A stretch of 64,000 bases of DNA from Globisporangium splendens (lineage: Eukaryota; Oomycota; Peronosporomycetes; Pythiales; Pythiaceae). Position 1 is the stretch's first letter. Every line of letters begins with the position of its first letter. Under the pieces are notes generated by a model that saw only the letters and a list, made by a program, of their open reading frames with translations, was not told the origin of the DNA and did no database searches. Position numbers and translations under genes: made by a program. The DNA is taken from positions 434,001 to 498,000 of the forward strand of contig VFIW01000012.1 of NCBI GenBank assembly GCA_006386115.1. The letters are read 5' to 3'. This document shows positions 24,501-36,171 of the stretch, piece after piece.

Positions 24501-24982
24501 GTGTGCGTGGCAGCCGCGCATCTCACGTGCGCCGCATTGCAGCATTGCGACCCCCACGATCCGTTCCTGTTGAAGAAACGAAAATGGCCGTGGATGTGTT
24601 CCCGCCTCCGAACTCGGCACCAGGGAGAAGTAGATGATCCGCTGCAAACGGTCAAGGCGATGACAACGGCTCCATGAACGATGGGTCGTATCTGGTGCTT
24701 CAACGAGGCGATCGAGACGAACGCGGTGGCGGTAAAATGCAACAAAATCAGCAACAGCAGCAGGTACCCACTTGGTTGGACCGGCAGCCATTGCGCAAAG
24801 GAGTCTCTTTGTTTGGCGACGAGCCCGAGTCTGCAATCGGTGGTGGCGCGGCCGGATTGGTGAAAATGCGGCGAAAGAGCAGCTATCGAAGCAACAACGG
24901 TGAAGATAACGACGACGGACGCTTCACGTCCAGGTACGCGAACGTTCATGGCCAAGGGGGCACACGGCAGCGACAATTTTAA
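21569..24982 (+). pseudogene. WW-ankyrin-HEAT-like protein locus 1, interrupted by frameshifts
   Basis: From the ATG at 21569 there is a WW domain (KWEVYTDEYGNIYFYNTTTD then ESVWELPPEG). Coding potential then shifts frame near 21790-21799 into at least four ankyrin repeats (NAFGHTPLLYASSSGKLPLV, GKTPLHFASSQNHKGIVKIL). It shifts again at the T6 run near 22752 into a helical HEAT/TOG-like region (DLTRYLTAQISQIMLSS), continues past an intron (about 23106-23190) to 23699, shifts near 23680 to VDKLMDMFLSSP, and shifts near 24125 to the Ser-rich region ending in Gln-rich sequence at 24982. In the first case a TAA at 21790 blocks the ankyrin frame, and no splice pair with matching phase was found. 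Four breaks suggest a pseudogene; assembly errors at homopolymers are the alternative. Confidence 0.6.
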
Positions 24983-25157
24983 CGAACCACTTTCGAAATC
25001 TCAAGCGTAAAATGAGGTCCATTGAGACAAGAGACGACAAATGCCTGCGAACCACCACGTTGAAGCACACGACTCTAAGTGAACTGCCTAAAGCAACACT
25101 ACCTGGATGCGTACAACTCACATTTTTTTCACACATACTGCTTGATTGCTTGCACTA

Positions 25158-26576
25158 CTAATCAATCTCAACTGCCGAATCTTTTGTAGCCCCCGTCTTG
25201 GCTTTTTTCGAAGGGTTTGGACCCTCTATTCCTTGTTGCTTCTTCTGGCTTTTGTCTGTCTCGCCAAAGGAAAACGACGCAAGCAGCCCATAGTGGTCAG
25301 ATGGCCAGAGACCGTCGCTGATCTGCTCTTTCCCAACGAGTTCAATCGAATCGAGAATGCTCGCCGAGGATGCGGCGAATGCGTCACGCTGCGATTCCCC
25401 CGGGAAGAAAAACATCCGATCGAGTCGACTCTGGAACGCGTGACTCGTGACCAATGAGTTCGTTTTGCCGTCGAACGTGATGCCATTCTCCTCGGTGTTA
25501 CCAGCCACGGAGAGCCACAGGTCTCTCCAACCAGGCGGTAACCCCAGTGCCGCCTAGGTTCATCATCAGTGATAACAAAACAAAACAACACTATTAATGG
25601 CTAATAGTCCATGAAGAACGAGCACAAGGCGCGAAAGAAGGATGTACGCGATCCATTGTCTGCGAGATCGTCACCGCATCTGCAGTCGTCGTCGTCGTGG
25701 TTCCATCCTTTGTAGTAAGAGACGAGCTTTGCACAAACTGCTTCTCTACATCGGTCGCATCTTTCAGGAAGCAGTCTTCATGGTACCACCAGCGCACCTC
25801 GAGTTGCCGGCCGCCTGGCACCGTCTCCTTGGCCATTTTACCGACTCGCACGGCATCCTTTGCGATGGATTCGGCACATTTCCGGCACTTGGACCGCGCC
25901 GATTTCGCACGTTCGACCTCCAGATCCGAGACCGCAGTCCCAACTTTCGAATCCAAGAGCTTCATGTCCGAACGCATGAGGTTGGTGTCACCCATGAAAA
26001 TGGCGCCAAGACACTTGGTCTTCTTGGAACTGCTCCTGTTGTGTCGCTCGACGCGGTCTTGCAGGAACTGCATCGACTCCTTCAACTGAGAGACCCGCGA
26101 GCGCGCGAACTGCGGCATGCTCTCGAGATGCGACGTGCCCACAAAGAGACTCATCCCCGGCGCGACTTCGACCTGCATGGTCACGAGCTCGCGTCCCATG
26201 CCCGTGTTGGCAAACGGCAGCGTCTCGAGCGCCAGCACGGGCAGCGCGCTGAAGAGCACGACGAAGTACGCCTCGGAGAACGGCGGCGCCGTGTCCACAC
26301 TGCAGTCGTAGTAACGCGTCCATTGCTATTATACAACGCAGTTCACATGACGGTTTGTCGGCAAGATACACAGACACATGAGAAACAGATGGGAACGTTG
26401 TGAGAGCGGCGCACCTGCTTCTTCAGGAGCGTGAGCGAATCGCGCGTGACTTCCTGGAAGCCGATGACCGCGGGTCGCACGCGGGTGATAATGCGGCCGA
26501 TCGCCCGCATGCGCACCTCCATGCAGACCGGGTCGAAGAAGACGTTGTACGTCAGCACGCGCAGCTTCGTCGCCAT
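25158..26576 (-). CDS. EEP phosphodiesterase (TDP2-like) with an inserted PARP-type zinc finger
   Basis: Three exons (26576-26415, 26325-25648, 25553-25158) encode 411 aa in frame. The endonuclease/exonuclease/phosphatase fold is clear: LTYNVFFD (Asn11), IGFQEVT (Glu42), GTSHLESMP (His120), GDTNL (Asp167, Asn169), GWRDLW, SRLDRMFF, and SDHYGL (Asp366, His367). The SHLES and GDTNL motifs are those of tyrosyl-DNA phosphodiesterase 2, which removes topoisomerase 2 peptides from 5' DNA ends. Between GDTNL and GWRDLW, residues about 190-245 form a PARP-type zinc finger (AKSARSKCRKCAESIAKDAV then RVGKM, and WWYHEDCF) with ligands Cys201, Cys204, His236 and Cys239. A Ser/Thr-rich stretch follows the finger. 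The C-terminus is Lys-rich (PSKKAKTG). The combination suggests a DNA end-processing enzyme with its own break-binding module. Confidence 0.85.
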
Positions 26577-26810
26577 TCTTGCGCTTTTTTGCCTATGAAG
26601 GAGCTCCTTCGCTGCTATGGAGGCTGCATCTATTTTAAAGAGGGTATGAGAATGTTGCGTGTCATACGCCAAAAAAAGTCCATCAATCCTGTAACCTCTT
26701 TAAAACACGTATAGCCTCTTTAAAACGATTCCACAAAAGATGATATGCTCTTACAAGCGAAAGGGCAACATTCTTCATGAACCGTCGCAGTCCAATTTGC
26801 TGTCTGCAGG
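26577..26810. promoter_or_regulatory. Divergent promoter region with three CCTCTTTAAAA elements
   Basis: CCTCTTTAAAAC occurs at 26695-26706 and again at 26715-26726, exactly 20 bases apart. The reverse complement TTTTAAAGAGG lies at 26633-26643. The region separates the start of the EEP phosphodiesterase gene from WW-ankyrin locus 2. A regulatory role is inferred from copy number and position only. Confidence 0.4.
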
Positions 26811-29800
26811 ATGGAGATGTTCGGTACGGATGTCGCTGCTGGCGCTGTTGATGCTGCTAATAGTGGTGTCTTTGGGAACAGCGGAGAGAGACTTGCTCCA
26901 TCTGCAGATCAGCCGCTGCATGCAGCTGAAGATGCGGATGGATCTGCCACTGCGGTCCATGCGAACGCACCGCCTGAAGACGATCAATCGAGCACGATGC
27001 CACCACCAGCACCTGTAGCCATACAAGTGGAAGAATTTCCAGTTGAAATGCAACCAACGCGTGACACTCTTGTGGACGATAGCAAAGTCGGCACAGCCCC
27101 TCCCCTTGCTGCCGGTATCGTTGGCATCACAGCGATCCAGCGGCGAGTGGAGCAACTCCAAACGAAACGGGAGGCAACCAGACGCTGCTACGTATGGACA
27201 GCCTGGGTCGGCAACCAGCAGCGGAGTTGCTGACATGAGTGTGCACAATCGCGGCACTGACGGTAGCGATCGAAGCGGCGAACGACCGAACGTTGCCGCT
27301 GGCCAAAGCAAGAAAAAGAAGGAGCAGCAGGGCAAGTTGCTGGTGTCGATGCTGGAAAAAAGTGCAGACGATTGAAACAGAGCTACAGCAGATCCTCACG
27401 CCTCTCGAGCAGCAGTTGTCACCAGCACCACGGTCCATGACGCTTGCTGCATCGACAGATGGATCTGCTGCACGAGACATCAATGAGCATCCTCAACAAC
27501 GTCGCCAGGGACACGTAGAAGCGAACGTACTCGAAAGTGGCGAAGGAGCTGAAAACCACTCTGGCGAGAACGAGGAAGAAGATGCATTGAGCGTATGCGT
27601 CGCGCTCTTGGACGATGAGAGCGACGACGGGGACCTCAGAGCCAATCCATCTCGGGATCTAACGGAGGAGACCACGGAGAGTGGGTTGGTTCTTCTTGCT
27701 GAAGTGCCGTCCCATTCAAGTCTGGAAGGAACCCAGACCGCTAACATGGCAGGCTGCGATGGTGCTGTCAGCTCGCGATCTCACACCTTCCTGACGGAGG
27801 TTCGTGAACCTCAAAACGTCGAAACATTGATCTCTTCGGTCACTGAAGACGCGGCAGTGGTTGCAAGCGAGTGGATCGAGTGTGTCACTGAGATCTGGAT
27901 CGCCTACTACTATAACAAGCAGACCATCGAGTCCCAGTGGACGCCACCGGCGCACTGGATCCCTCCAACGCCACCAGCTACGACGACCTCAGCGACCATC
28001 GATTGCGAGAATGCGACTGCATACCCGAACAACGCGCTGTTTGAGGCGGCGATGGGCGTCAAGCCCTTTGCAAGCCAACTGGAATCAATTCTGGAAAGTG
28101 GTGTGAATGTGCACGGACAAGATACAACCACTGGATCCACGCCGCTCCATGTTGCGTGCCAGTATGGCAACGTGCATGCGGCGACACTGCTGTTGCATTG
28201 CGGTGCAGACGCAAATGGATTCGTCAAGAACCACGATAGGCTCATGCCGCCCCCATTGCCGCTTGCATGTCGTCACAATCACACAGACGTGATGCAGTTG
28301 CTACTTGACCATGGAGCTTCGTGGGCGGTGACCGACGACGAAGGCAACTCGCTGCTGCATGTGTGCATCGCGTTTCAGAGCCAAGACGCGCTACTCTACT
28401 TGCTCAACGTGGCAGCCAGTACTGCTACCAATATTAGCTACTCGATCTTGGGTCATCGCAACCACGAAGACGAGACGCCGCTGCATGTGGCTGTGGAGTT
28501 TGGGTGCGTTGACGCTGTGCGCGCACTATTGCGCTACGGCGCGTCGATCGATGCGGAAGACTCGCAGGGATGCACGCCGCTGGTGTTGAGTATCATGGAG
28601 AACCAGGTCGAGTGCGTGCAGCTCTTGCAGACACAGTCTCATGGCGTTCATGCTCATGTAAAAGAGCAGAAGCAGGAAGACGAGGAAAGTGATGATGATG
28701 ATACGACGGCAGCTCATGGCGAATCCAGTCTGGAGCAGCTCCAGTCGTATCTGTTCCAGGTACTCACCCAAACGAAAGGCAGTGGTGAGTTGTCCCATGC
28801 AGTTTACCAGTTTGTGTCACATGCACAACACCAGATTCGTGCATTGATCGACGGCTTGCAGGTAGAGTGCTTTGTCAATTTGCACTCGGGATATGTACGC
28901 TTGATATACGTCGCCGCTTTGATTACATGCAACTGCAGGCGGTGAAGCGACGCGAAGAACGCCACGTGCTTCAGCTGGAGGCATTAACGTCGGATCTGAC
29001 GAGATCTCAAGACGAGCTAGCCAAGGTACACGACAGCACAGTGCTTTCATTGGGTCAATATGATCCACTCACTCACAATGTCTGGTGTTTTGTTTTGCAG
29101 GCGCAAGAGCCAGCGACTCAGGCACAAGATCAGTTGCAATCGCACGAGATTGAGCTCGAGAGCTTGCGAACTTCCCACCAGGCGCTTGCCTCTCGTTGCG
29201 AGCTGTTGGACTCGATTGCACGCGCGTCACAGGACAAATTGAAGCGGGAGCACGCCGAGGATATTCGATTCGAAGAGCATTTGCAGACGCAATTGCAGGC
29301 GAGTATGGACGAGAATGCAGGGCTGCTGGCACATCTCACAGATCTCCAGAATGTGTGGAGTAATCATGGCCAGCAGGTGCAGGAACAGCACTACACGTCG
29401 CATGGCAGCAATAACAACAGTTACGACTACGCGGTCACGGGCAGCACTGCACGAGAGCAAGATGCCTCGCACCAGAACCTACGCGAAGCTTACAACTTGC
29501 AGTCCCTGTATCCATAGCAGCAGCACATCACAGCAAGGGGAACTGCGAGAACGTCAAACCGCATGGCAGAAGAAACGTCGTTCGAAGACTCGCGCGAAAA
29601 CGGAGGTGAAGAACCTCAACACCTCAGTGAATTCCCGCACGACGGTGATGGCGAGGACAAGGAGGAGGAGTCACCAGTTCTGCTCCAGAGCAACCAAACC
29701 AATCCTGCTAGCACAAACACGACGACATCGATCTCGCTGTCCCGGTGAGCGTACCGCATGAAGTAGGAGATACAAATGGTGCAGCAGACAAGGTTACGTG

Positions 29801-30471
29801 GAAGGTAAAGCCCGGGGCTTAGCTGGTATTAGCACGACCAGCTTGTGGTGTATGACGGACTGATTTTGCTTCTGTTGTATCAGGACTGGCTGTTTGACTT
29901 TGGCGGGAAGCGGAGACCAGAGGAGCTTCGTCCAGCTTCGTCATCTAGTAACAGCGGCCAGAATCACGAAGGAGATGAAGATGACGAAGGAGAAAGCGAG
30001 GAAACGGAACGCGGGCGACACACTGGAAGCGACGACGATGACGACGACGTGTTGTCTTCCTTTGAGGATGATCCCCATTTGGACACATTGCGCTACGAGC
30101 CATTGAAGCCCCCACCAGAGATCGAAGCCGAGCTGCAGCGAGCCAAGATGCAGCTCCAGCGACCAGCAACGCTGCTTGCTGCCACGAGTGGCCAGATCCT
30201 TCACTCACCGCAACACTTTGTAGCTGCAGATAGGAAGCGCGTGTCACTCGCTAGAGCCCAGAAGAAGGCGTCCAGTGGCAACGAAGACTCAATCGTTGCA
30301 AGGTACCAGCACTTCGTGGTGCAGCAGCCGAGATGCAGGCCCCGCATTCGCACAGTACTCGTGCACATCTTTGCCATACACTCTGGCGAACTTGATGGTG
30401 ACACTGAAGTCAAAGTGCACCGTGCAGGTCGAGGAAAAAAAGTGTACCCATTTCCACTTAAGTATCGTTGA
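26811..30471 (+). pseudogene. WW-ankyrin-coiled-coil protein locus 2, interrupted by frameshifts and a stop
   Basis: The sequence starts at the ATG at 26811 (MEMFGTDVAAGAVDAANSGV). Coding potential changes frame near 27170 and again at the A6 run near 27355. A long open frame to 28858 follows, with a WW domain (WIAYYYNKQTIESQWTPP) and ankyrin repeats (GSTPLHVACQYGNVHAATLL, DETPLHVAVEFGCVDAVRAL). Two introns (about 28861-28939 and 29024-29100) lead to a coiled coil. An in-frame TAG at 29515-29517, just before two CAG codons, interrupts it; the same frame then runs on to about 29715, where a further shift restores DLAVPVSVPHEVGDTNGA. After an intron (about 29803-29880) comes WLFDFGGKRRPEEL, an acidic region and a stop at 30471. 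The architecture parallels locus 1. Several independent breaks favour a pseudogene, though parts could still be expressed. Confidence 0.6.
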
Positions 30472-31942
30472 AGCAACAGCATCACAATAGTAGCCCCCTG
30501 TTCACCACAGCAACCGACACGTCTGCTGCAACTTCAACTTCCTGACGCTTGCTCACTCACATTTGCGGTTGTCGTAAGTGCGAAAGCAGAAATGCAAGCA
30601 CATAGTTGCGATTCGCATCTTATTATCGTGTGCCCAACACAAAGTGAGTGGACGACAACGCGACTGGTCGGAAACGGTGCTCTGCCCGCACGCATCGATG
30701 CAAAAACTTCCGAGCAGCAAGCATGCAGTGACGTCATGTGTAACCGCCCAAGCGGCAATCAGTGCAGGCGGTCGTTGCGAAAATGTCAGGTGGCGTAAGC
30801 AAAGTGCGATGCTCATGCCCCAGTAAACCAGTGGCTTTGGCGTATTATGTACGAGTGTGCAGTTGACCTCACGCGCATGCTGTTTCGCCTTTGCAGTGTG
30901 TCGAGTAGCACAAACGAGCGCCGTGTCGTTGCCGTTGGTTACACTACTTGCTCCGTTCATCTGCCTTTTACAGCACCCAGTGGTTTGACACAGACGCATC
31001 ATCCCCCTGACTGACTGACTGTATGATTTTCAGTATGCTTCTATTGTTCAACAAGGTTTGACGTCAGTGTGCGTGGGTGACGCATGCTGGTCTCTGTCCC
31101 ATCAAGTCCTCGCCAATCCACCCAATGCGTGCAATATTGCCGCATCCCTCCCAATGACTCCGCCATTCCGAATGTGTTTATACTCAAATGCACACAAGCT
31201 GAAGGTGATCAGCATGCAGATACGCACATGTGCTTGTGTGCTTGCAGTCGGCATGCTTCGTTGCATCAGCAAGAGTCTTGCAGCAGAAATGATGTCCCAA
31301 ACGTCGTGTGTGTCTGGCTTTCTTGGAAAGTTCCACTCCCAATTTTTTCGAAAGAAAGAAAAATATGCGAAAAACAATATGGTCTTTCTGTTTTTGTTTC
31401 TTGTGGAAAGAAAACACGTTATTACATGTGATTGGCTATACTGTGCAGCGCTGTCCAATCAACATGCATCATTTGACTCGACGCGCCTATTCGCAAAACA
31501 AAACGATCGAAGAAGAAAAATACGCCATTTTTGCAAACTGTCGTAATAAAACTTCATCAATTTTTGCTCTGGCTTGAACTGTCCCGAAAACGTATAAATT
31601 ACTTGCAGAGGAAAGTTGCGACTTGAGGAGGTGAGGGGAAAGGGAGAGAAGCGAGGGCTGGGGCTAGAAACACACACAAAGAGGAGAGGAAAGGGGTAGG
31701 GGTTCTGCAGCCTTCCTTGCACAACTTTCTTTTGCCTTTGTTTGTTTGCTGGGGAAGCAAGAGTGTGTGTGTGCTGTGCTGCCTACAGTATGAACGCAGG
31801 AAGGGGGGAAGCACAACAGCAGCATGGCGAACATGCCGCAGTTCATTTCCCAAGCTCTGTTGCCGACAACCAAGACGCCCACGACGCCCTAGAGACCGAG
31901 ACCCCAAGTGTATAGAGAGCAGCTGCGTGTATAAGAAGTGAG
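30472..31942. other. Long intergenic region, 1.47 kb
   Basis: No gene is supported. Short open frames on both strands here are Cys/His-rich in random fashion and show no domain. The part near 31620-31720 is strongly purine-rich on the plus strand (GAGG/GGAGA repeats) and lies just upstream of the next gene, so it may be its promoter or 5' leader. No tRNA-like structure was seen. Confidence 0.45.
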
Positions 31943-32800
31943 ATGGCGGCGCAGAGCAGTCCGCGGAAGAGTCCGGCGGCAGCTACGAGCAACAACGACG
32001 CGACGACGAAGAGCTCCTCTGCTTCGACCATGGCGATGGGAAGGAAGAGCTCGTTTAATAGCAATGCGGTGGACCCGACGCGCCGCAAGTCGGTGGTGAA
32101 CGATCCTGAGGAGCTGCTGCTGTTGCGGGAGAAGCTCACGCAGATCGCCGTGGGGCTGCGCTTCTCGCATAATGATGATGAGGAAGAGGACGAAGACGAG
32201 GAAGACAGGGAGAGAAGACGGATGCGACGTGGACGCGGCGGCCACTTTAAGGTGTTCCCGCTGGTCGGAGAGCGACCGTCGACGCCGCCGTCATCGCCAC
32301 AGCCGCGCGATGTGCTGAGAAAGCAGATGCGGTTGCGCAACAGTTCGTTCCGATTAGATGATCTGCCGTCCCACCAGCAAGAGCGATGCAGCGCCAGCAA
32401 CAACAATTCCTGCGAGATTTCAGGTCTGTGTGTAGACGCGATGGAGATCACAAGACTTGATGGCTCCATGAGACAGCAGCAGGGACAGCAGGTTCGACTG
32501 TCGATCCCTAGTCACTTGCGCGTGCGCTCGTCGTCGTCGTTCAGCGTGTTCAACACCAACCCGGAGGGCATGCGGAAGCGGAAATCCGTGCATGTGATCG
32601 ACACAAACCAGGATGGCGAGAACACTCCGTTGAAGAAGACGTCGAGCCAGAAGAACGTGCTGGCTGGCGCGTGGGACTATGACAACATGCCGTGCGGTTC
32701 AGTGCACAAGGACCACGAGATGGAAGACGTGGGTCCCGAGGCGACCCCTGACAGCCCCATTTTCGCATCGTCGCCGAACCAAGTGTCGGCATGCTCCTGA
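31943..32800 (+). CDS. Hypothetical Ser/Arg-rich protein, 285 aa
   Basis: A single open frame from an ATG in good context (GAGATGGCGGC) at 31943. The protein is largely disordered, with Ser-rich basic stretches (MGRKSSFNSNAVDPTRRKSV), one amphipathic segment (EELLLLREKLTQIAVGLRFS), an acidic run (DDEEEDEDEEDRERRRMRRG), an STPPSSP site, and RVRSSSSFSVFNTN. Several R-x-x-S and S/T-P sites suggest a phosphoprotein. No domain is recognised. The repeated RKS-type motifs, long open frame and clean start support a real gene; function is unknown. Confidence 0.6.
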   Translation: MAAQSSPRKSPAAATSNNDATTKSSSASTMAMGRKSSFNSNAVDPTRRKSVVNDPEELLLLREKLTQIAVGLRFSHNDDEEEDEDEEDRERRRMRRGRGGHFKVFPLVGERPSTPPSSPQPRDVLRKQMRLRNSSFRLDDLPSHQQERCSASNNNSCEISGLCVDAMEITRLDGSMRQQQGQQVRLSIPSHLRVRSSSSFSVFNTNPEGMRKRKSVHVIDTNQDGENTPLKKTSSQKNVLAGAWDYDNMPCGSVHKDHEMEDVGPEATPDSPIFASSPNQVSACS

Positions 32801-33390
32801 ACTGAAATGTCTTGGCAGTCATGTTGGAAAAGACTGCGAAAGCGCTTTTGATTTGGTTGATGACTCGTTCAACTCCAGCCACGCAGACGGGTGAGTCCAG
32901 TAGTGCGCCTTGTGTATTGTTCTTCCTTCCGAGGCAAGGAGCCATAAGGAAGCATGCCACCGAGCCACAGTTGTGTGAGGCATGCACACCAGCTGACGCA
33001 TGAGTCGCTCTCATGTCCCACAATCTCAGCTCCGCCGTGTATTTGATGCCGTCGCGAAACAACGTTATAGATGTGTAGAAGTGGCAAGTGTCCAAAAATC
33101 ACGAGTAGATAGAGCGTAGTAGAGAAATCAACTCGCGTGCGTGACTTGTCAGTCTCATCTTCATGCTGTATAATCACATCCACGGCGCATGGAAACCCTG
33201 CCGGCGCCTTATAAAACCCACATGTTGCTTTTTTTTGCTTGTGTATTTGTAATTCTTCTTGTTATCAACATACACCATCAGCAAACAGCTTTTGATAAAC
33301 TTGTGTTTTCTACCACCACAATTCTCTTATCTTGACAGATCGCGATCCAACCGATAGCTGTAGTGCACGCAAACGGACACTCCTCTGCAT
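32801..33390. other. Intergenic region between convergent genes
   Basis: This holds the 3' flanks of the Ser-rich hypothetical gene and of the epsin gene, which point at each other. It is AT-rich near 33220-33310. No supported feature was seen. Confidence 0.45.
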
Positions 33391-36171
33391 TTAAAACGGT
33401 CTTTGACCAAAGTTGCCAAAAGGTTGTTGTTGTTGCTGCTGCTGTTGCTGTGGGAATCCGCCTGGCATGCCGGCAAAGCCCGCGTTCGGGTTCATCATTC
33501 CACCCATACCTGGTTGCTGCTGCATGCCCATGCCTGGTTGCTGCTGCATTCCCATGCCGCCCATCATCGGACGTGGCTGCATGCCGCCCATCTGCATGCC
33601 ACCCATTTGGCCGTAGCCCATTCCTGCGTTTGGCTGCTGCATGCCCATGCCCATGCTAGGGTTCATGCCGCCGCCCATGGTGTTCATTGGGCCGCTGTTG
33701 CCGAATGAGTTGGTCTTGCTTGGCATGCCCGCGAGGGTGTCCAGTCCGCTAAAGCTGTTCTGGGAGTTGTGCTGCTGGCCAGGTTGGCCTGGACGGCCGC
33801 CGGTTCCACCGCTGCTCGAAGATCCCAGGTTGTTCAAGTCGAACAAAGAGGAACCGGCACCCCATGCATCGTTTCTCTTTGGTTCTTGACTCCCTGAGTT
33901 CGACGCCGTTCGTGCTTGTTGTTGGTTCATACCTGGGTTCGAGTTTGTTCGGTTTTGCATCGGATTCTGCATGCCTCCTCCCTGCATTGGCTGCTGCTGC
34001 ATACCACCAAACTGATTGTTGCCGAACTGACCGCCAAATTGTCCAGCTGGTTGGTTGAACATTGGAGCAGGAGGAGCAGCGCCGAAAGCGTTGCCCATCA
34101 CTGGCTGTTGCTGTTGCTGCTGGCCAGGTTGTGGGAAGGCGCCAAATTGGTTAGTAGGTTGCTGAGCAGGAGCTGCGACAGATCCAAAAGGGTCGAAAGA
34201 CGCGGCAGGCGTTGGTTGCTGTGGTGCAGCTCCGAATGCATTGAACGACTGTTGTGGGGCTGGAGCTGCGGCACCAAATGCGTTGAACGCTTGCTGTGGA
34301 GCGGGAGCGGCTGGAGCAGGAGCGAATGGATCAAATGCATTAGCAGCTGGTTGAGCTATTCCATTTCACACACACAAAAAAAGCGTCAGTCACGCTGCAG
34401 TTCATAAGAAATGAGCTGGCGATAACCATAATCCGTACAAGGAGCGCTTGGAGCGGGAGATCCGAAAAAGTCATCGTCCAAAAGCGATGGAGCAGCGGAT
34501 GGACCCTTGGTTGCTGCTTGAGCTGCTTCCTCCTGCATGTCAAAGTGTAAGAATTTGGGTTCCACAATGATTCGTACTCGTATCATGATAGAGCTCGTAC
34601 CTCCTTCTTCTTGGAGCTTCTTCTCTTTGAGGACGCCGTTCTTCGAGACGCACGAACCTCTTCCTCAGAACCAGATTCTTCACTTTGCTCATCTGGATGA
34701 AAACAAGTAGCAATTCCACAATTTAGACGACCACACAATTCAGCGAAAATTTACCAGCTGAGCAGCAAGTAAATTCGTACCTCGTGCCTTGTCACGACGA
34801 GCGCTTCTACTGCCACCTCGATAGTCATCCTGTTCATCCGCGTATCGGCTCGAGTATCCTTTGTTTGAATCTCTGTCGTCGTATCGGCTCGAGTACCCCT
34901 TGTCTTCTGATTGGCCTCCACTGTAGCCTCCGCCACCACTGTAGCCACCGCCACCTCCGCTGTAACTGTTTCCGCCATTGTAGCCGCCGCCACCACTGTA
35001 GCCACCGCCACCTCCGCTGTAGCCGCCACCACCACTGTAGCCACCGCCACCATTGTAGCCTCCGCCACCATTGTAACCACCGCCGCCACCACCACTGTAG
35101 CCACCACTGTAGCCACCCGAGCCCATGCTACCCATTCCACCACCTGAGCCGATGCCAATGAACTTGTCACGCAAACGGCGCGACTTTTCTCGTTCCTCGC
35201 GGATCAGGTCGTTGTCGTTCAAGAGATCCACGATCTGCTTTGCCTTTTCTCGCACTGCGCAATACAAAAAATACACATAAACCCTGTCAGTCGATGGCAC
35301 AAACCGCACGGATAATCATGGAAATATTGAGTGAAGCATACCTCCTGCACCCTTGTCAGCCGAGCCATCATGGTACGAAAAGTCGGACAATTGACGGAGC
35401 TTGAACATGTGATCACGGGCGTTTTCCACGACACGCTCCGTGCCGTTCTTGACCAAGTGATCCAACAGACTAAGCGCCTATCCAGCAATGCAAGAAAACA
35501 CCATGAATTCGTGAGTTCCCACTTTTCATGCATCTTGGAGCAATTGACCAAGCACCAGTGCGATGTACCTTGAACACCGTTCGCCATTGACGCGCGTGGG
35601 AATCGGTTGCTTCCCAGATCTTCTTCATCACAACATTGTATGATTCGCTGTTATCACAATCCAAAAATGATGCATAGTCAGGTCCCCATATCCACATCCG
35701 CCGTCTCTTCAACACACACAGCCAAACTAACTGCAGCACGTACTAGTCGTAAGTGAGTTGCGCGATCTCATTCAGCAGCGTGCTCGACGCGCCCCAGTTC
35801 TTGTTCGAGAGCGCGTCTTCCATCTTGCGCTCCACATCGGTGCCCATCTTGGCCTTCACCGTGCTCTTGCTGCACAATCCAAACCCAAAAAACAAAAACA
35901 AAAAACGTGAGCACACCGAAAAAGATAACCAGTCAAGACAACTACAATGCAAGCGTCAACACAAATGCAAACACACATGGCACATTCTATACTAGAAAGA
36001 CAACAGCGCCACAGAGGCGTGCATGCATCCAGAGCCACCATCAGCTCCGTTATCACCGCTGCTCTATACGAGCCACAAACGACACACAAAATGCACAATC
36101 GCACGCCATGCGGCGCGAACGTACGCTTCGTCGATGACGTTCCGCAGCCGGTCGAGCGCGAACTTGTCCAT
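33391..36171 (-). CDS. Epsin-like clathrin adaptor (ENTH domain)
   Basis: About eight exons run from the ATG at 36171 (MDKFALDRLRNVIDEA) to the stop at 33391. The ENTH domain spans exons 1-5: KMEDALSNKNWGASSTLLNE then IAQLTYDYESYNVVMKKIW, RQWRTVFKALSLLDHLVKNG, and VREKAKQIVDLLNDNDLIRE. ENTH binds PI(4,5)P2 and bends membranes. A Gly/Tyr-rich hinge of repeated YSGGGG and YNGGGG units follows (35100-34900). The C-terminal half carries DPF motifs (FDPFAP, FDPFGS) that bind AP2-type appendages, repeated FNAFGAA units, and a Gln/Met/Gly-rich tail ending in FGNFGQRPF. Human epsins have NPF at this end; here several NxFG units take that place. The protein acts in endocytosis or trans-Golgi transport. 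Confidence 0.9.

Noticed and set aside
25642..26403. 253-residue plus-strand open frame over the EEP gene
   Set aside because: Antisense shadow; no domain, and it overlaps the catalytic motifs of the real gene.
30553..31002. Cys-rich minus-strand open frame, 149 residues, as a possible secreted effector
   Set aside because: It has no N-terminal signal peptide, no RxLR or CRN-type motif, and its Cys spacing looks random.
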